A DNA stretch of 24,298 nt. Origin: Anaerolineaceae bacterium UBA6133. Its GTDB lineage: Bacteria > Chloroflexota > Anaerolineae > Anaerolineales > Anaerolineaceae. Each line of letters opens with the position of its first letter. Position 1 is the stretch's first letter. The stretch spans positions 1-24,298 of the forward strand of contig DIVL01000045.1 in the NCBI GenBank assembly GCA_002435825.1, given 5' to 3'. The position numbers were made by a program, and so were the translations under genes. Positions 23,491 to 24,298 of this stretch are shown piece by piece. Under the pieces are notes generated by a model, which worked only from the letters and a program-made list of their open reading frames with translations, was not told where the DNA came from and searched no databases.

Positions 23491-24146
23491 CCCAATCTTC
23501 AATCCGGGCAGAATTTCACTGCCATACCGTTTATTCCCCTGACAGCCGGGTGGAGTTGGGCGTGCTGTTCAAAGCCTGTGATGCTCGCGGCATCGACAAG
23601 ATTGCCATTACCGATCACAGCAGCATGCAAGGCGCCCTCAAGGCACACAAAATGGCACCGGATCGCGTGATCCTGGCAGAGGAAATTGAAACGCCAGAAG
23701 GTGAAATCCTTGGGTACTTTATGACCGAGGAAATCCCGCAGGGTCTGCCAGCCGTCGAGGTTGTGCGGCGGTTGCAGGGGCAGGGGGCGTTCATCAGCCT
23801 TCCTCATCCTTTTGACCCACACCGCAGCTGGTGGAGTGATCGCACGCTTGATCAAATCCTGCCTGACCTCGATGGGATTGAGGTTTTTAACGCCCGCTGC
23901 TTGCGTGAGGAATACAATGAGAATGCGTACTATTTTGCCCTTGAACATGGAAAAGCCTTGATGGCGGGCAGCGACGCGCACGCGCTTAGCGAATTGGGAC
24001 GGGCGAATATGACCATGCCCTGGTTTGATGACGCAGAAAGTTTGCGCGCAGCCGCGCGAGAGGTGACCATCAGCGGTGAACTTTCCGGTCTCTACGTCCA
24101 CATGGTCTCGACCTTTGCCCGCGTCGCCAAGAAATTCAATTTTTAA
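23487..24146 (+). CDS. PHP-domain metal-dependent phosphoesterase
   Basis: A 219-aa stand-alone PHP domain, the metal-binding barrel also found in histidinol phosphatase and in DNA polymerase subunits. The metal ligands are readable: EFHCH (His11 and His13), ITDHS (Asp43 and His44), a glutamate in ILAEEIETPEG, PHPFDP and GSDAH near the end. Related small proteins act as nucleotide or RNA phosphatases, so the substrate is not certain. ATG 23487 overlaps the alr stop (ATGA), which supports this start over an earlier one within alr. Co-translation with alr is likely, though no functional link is evident. No clear terminator follows. Confidence 0.9.
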   Translation: MTQSSIRAEFHCHTVYSPDSRVELGVLFKACDARGIDKIAITDHSSMQGALKAHKMAPDRVILAEEIETPEGEILGYFMTEEIPQGLPAVEVVRRLQGQGAFISLPHPFDPHRSWWSDRTLDQILPDLDGIEVFNARCLREEYNENAYYFALEHGKALMAGSDAHALSELGRANMTMPWFDDAESLRAAAREVTISGELSGLYVHMVSTFARVAKKFNF

Positions 24147-24275
24147 TATCACGAAAAGTACGTACATGATAGCAGGTGGCTGATTAGGGGGAGACTTGTG
24201 TCATTGTGAGTATTCGGGATGGGGGGTATGTTGATCTTTTCTGGTCATCGATTATCAAAATATGAAACAATACCC

Positions 24276-24298
24276 GTAGGGCGCGATTGGAAGCACTG
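24276..24298 (-). repeat. Truncated fourth copy of the palindrome family, inverted
   Basis: GTAGGGCG (24276-24283) followed by GATTGGAAGCAC (24285-24296) and TG is the reverse complement of the right side of units 2 and 3 near the start of the window (CAGTGCTTCCAATC-n-CGCCCTAC). The window ends inside the element. Positions 24147-24275 hold no recognisable gene or strong terminator. Confidence 0.8.

Noticed and set aside
1..24298. Defence island, prophage or biosynthetic gene cluster
   Set aside because: All genes belong to common housekeeping, metabolic or envelope families and no integrase, transposase, nuclease or large synthase gene is present.

Overview
The window looks like a chromosomal segment of an anaerobic Chloroflexota bacterium, probably Anaerolineae. 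That assignment is an inference from gene content, the style of the protein sequences and moderate GC; no rRNA or other marker is present to prove it. Almost everything is compact housekeeping or metabolic coding sequence: 19 genes on both strands, many overlapping by 4-16 nt. I see no phage, transposase, CRISPR array, toxin-antitoxin or recognisable defence system.

Layout. Positions 1-512 hold a repeat cluster of three palindromes of identical geometry plus short tandem repeats, then a structured leader with a terminator-like hairpin just before metH (513-4028, cobalamin-dependent methionine synthase). A plus-strand group follows: a DUF3048/YerB-like lipoprotein, a metallophosphoesterase that starts with TTG, and a DUF4349 lipoprotein, ending at a strong terminator. 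A 330-nt convergent gap with an inverted-repeat element separates this from a minus-strand operon transcribed from about 12415: prfA, prmC, tsaC and a GH36 alpha-galactosidase, each overlapping the next. Divergent from prfA are a histidine phosphatase and, after its own promoter, a DUF21/CBS/CorC 'hemolysin-like' membrane protein.

Next comes a minus pair (a degenerate UbiA-like membrane protein and an RlmI-like methyltransferase), divergent from a plus pair (a MalY/PatB C-S lyase and a SAM methyltransferase). The latter converges on a tgt-uppP operon (queuosine tRNA modification and undecaprenyl-diphosphate recycling). A 407-nt gap with a 155-nt palindromic element, a tandem-GNAT acetyltransferase, and a 365-nt regulatory gap precede alr (alanine racemase, apparently leaderless) and an overlapping PHP-domain phosphoesterase. 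The window ends in a fourth, inverted copy of the palindrome family seen at its start.

Functional links. PrmC methylates the GGQ glutamine of PrfA, and TsaC makes the t6A precursor for tRNA, so that operon is a translation-fidelity unit with a carbohydrate enzyme attached. uppP and alr both feed peptidoglycan synthesis. metH and the MalY-like lyase both touch the homocysteine/methionine node but are about 13 kb apart. The most unusual material is non-coding: the arm-covarying palindromes, the metH leader, an orphan terminator in the GNAT leader, and the long palindrome upstream of tgt.
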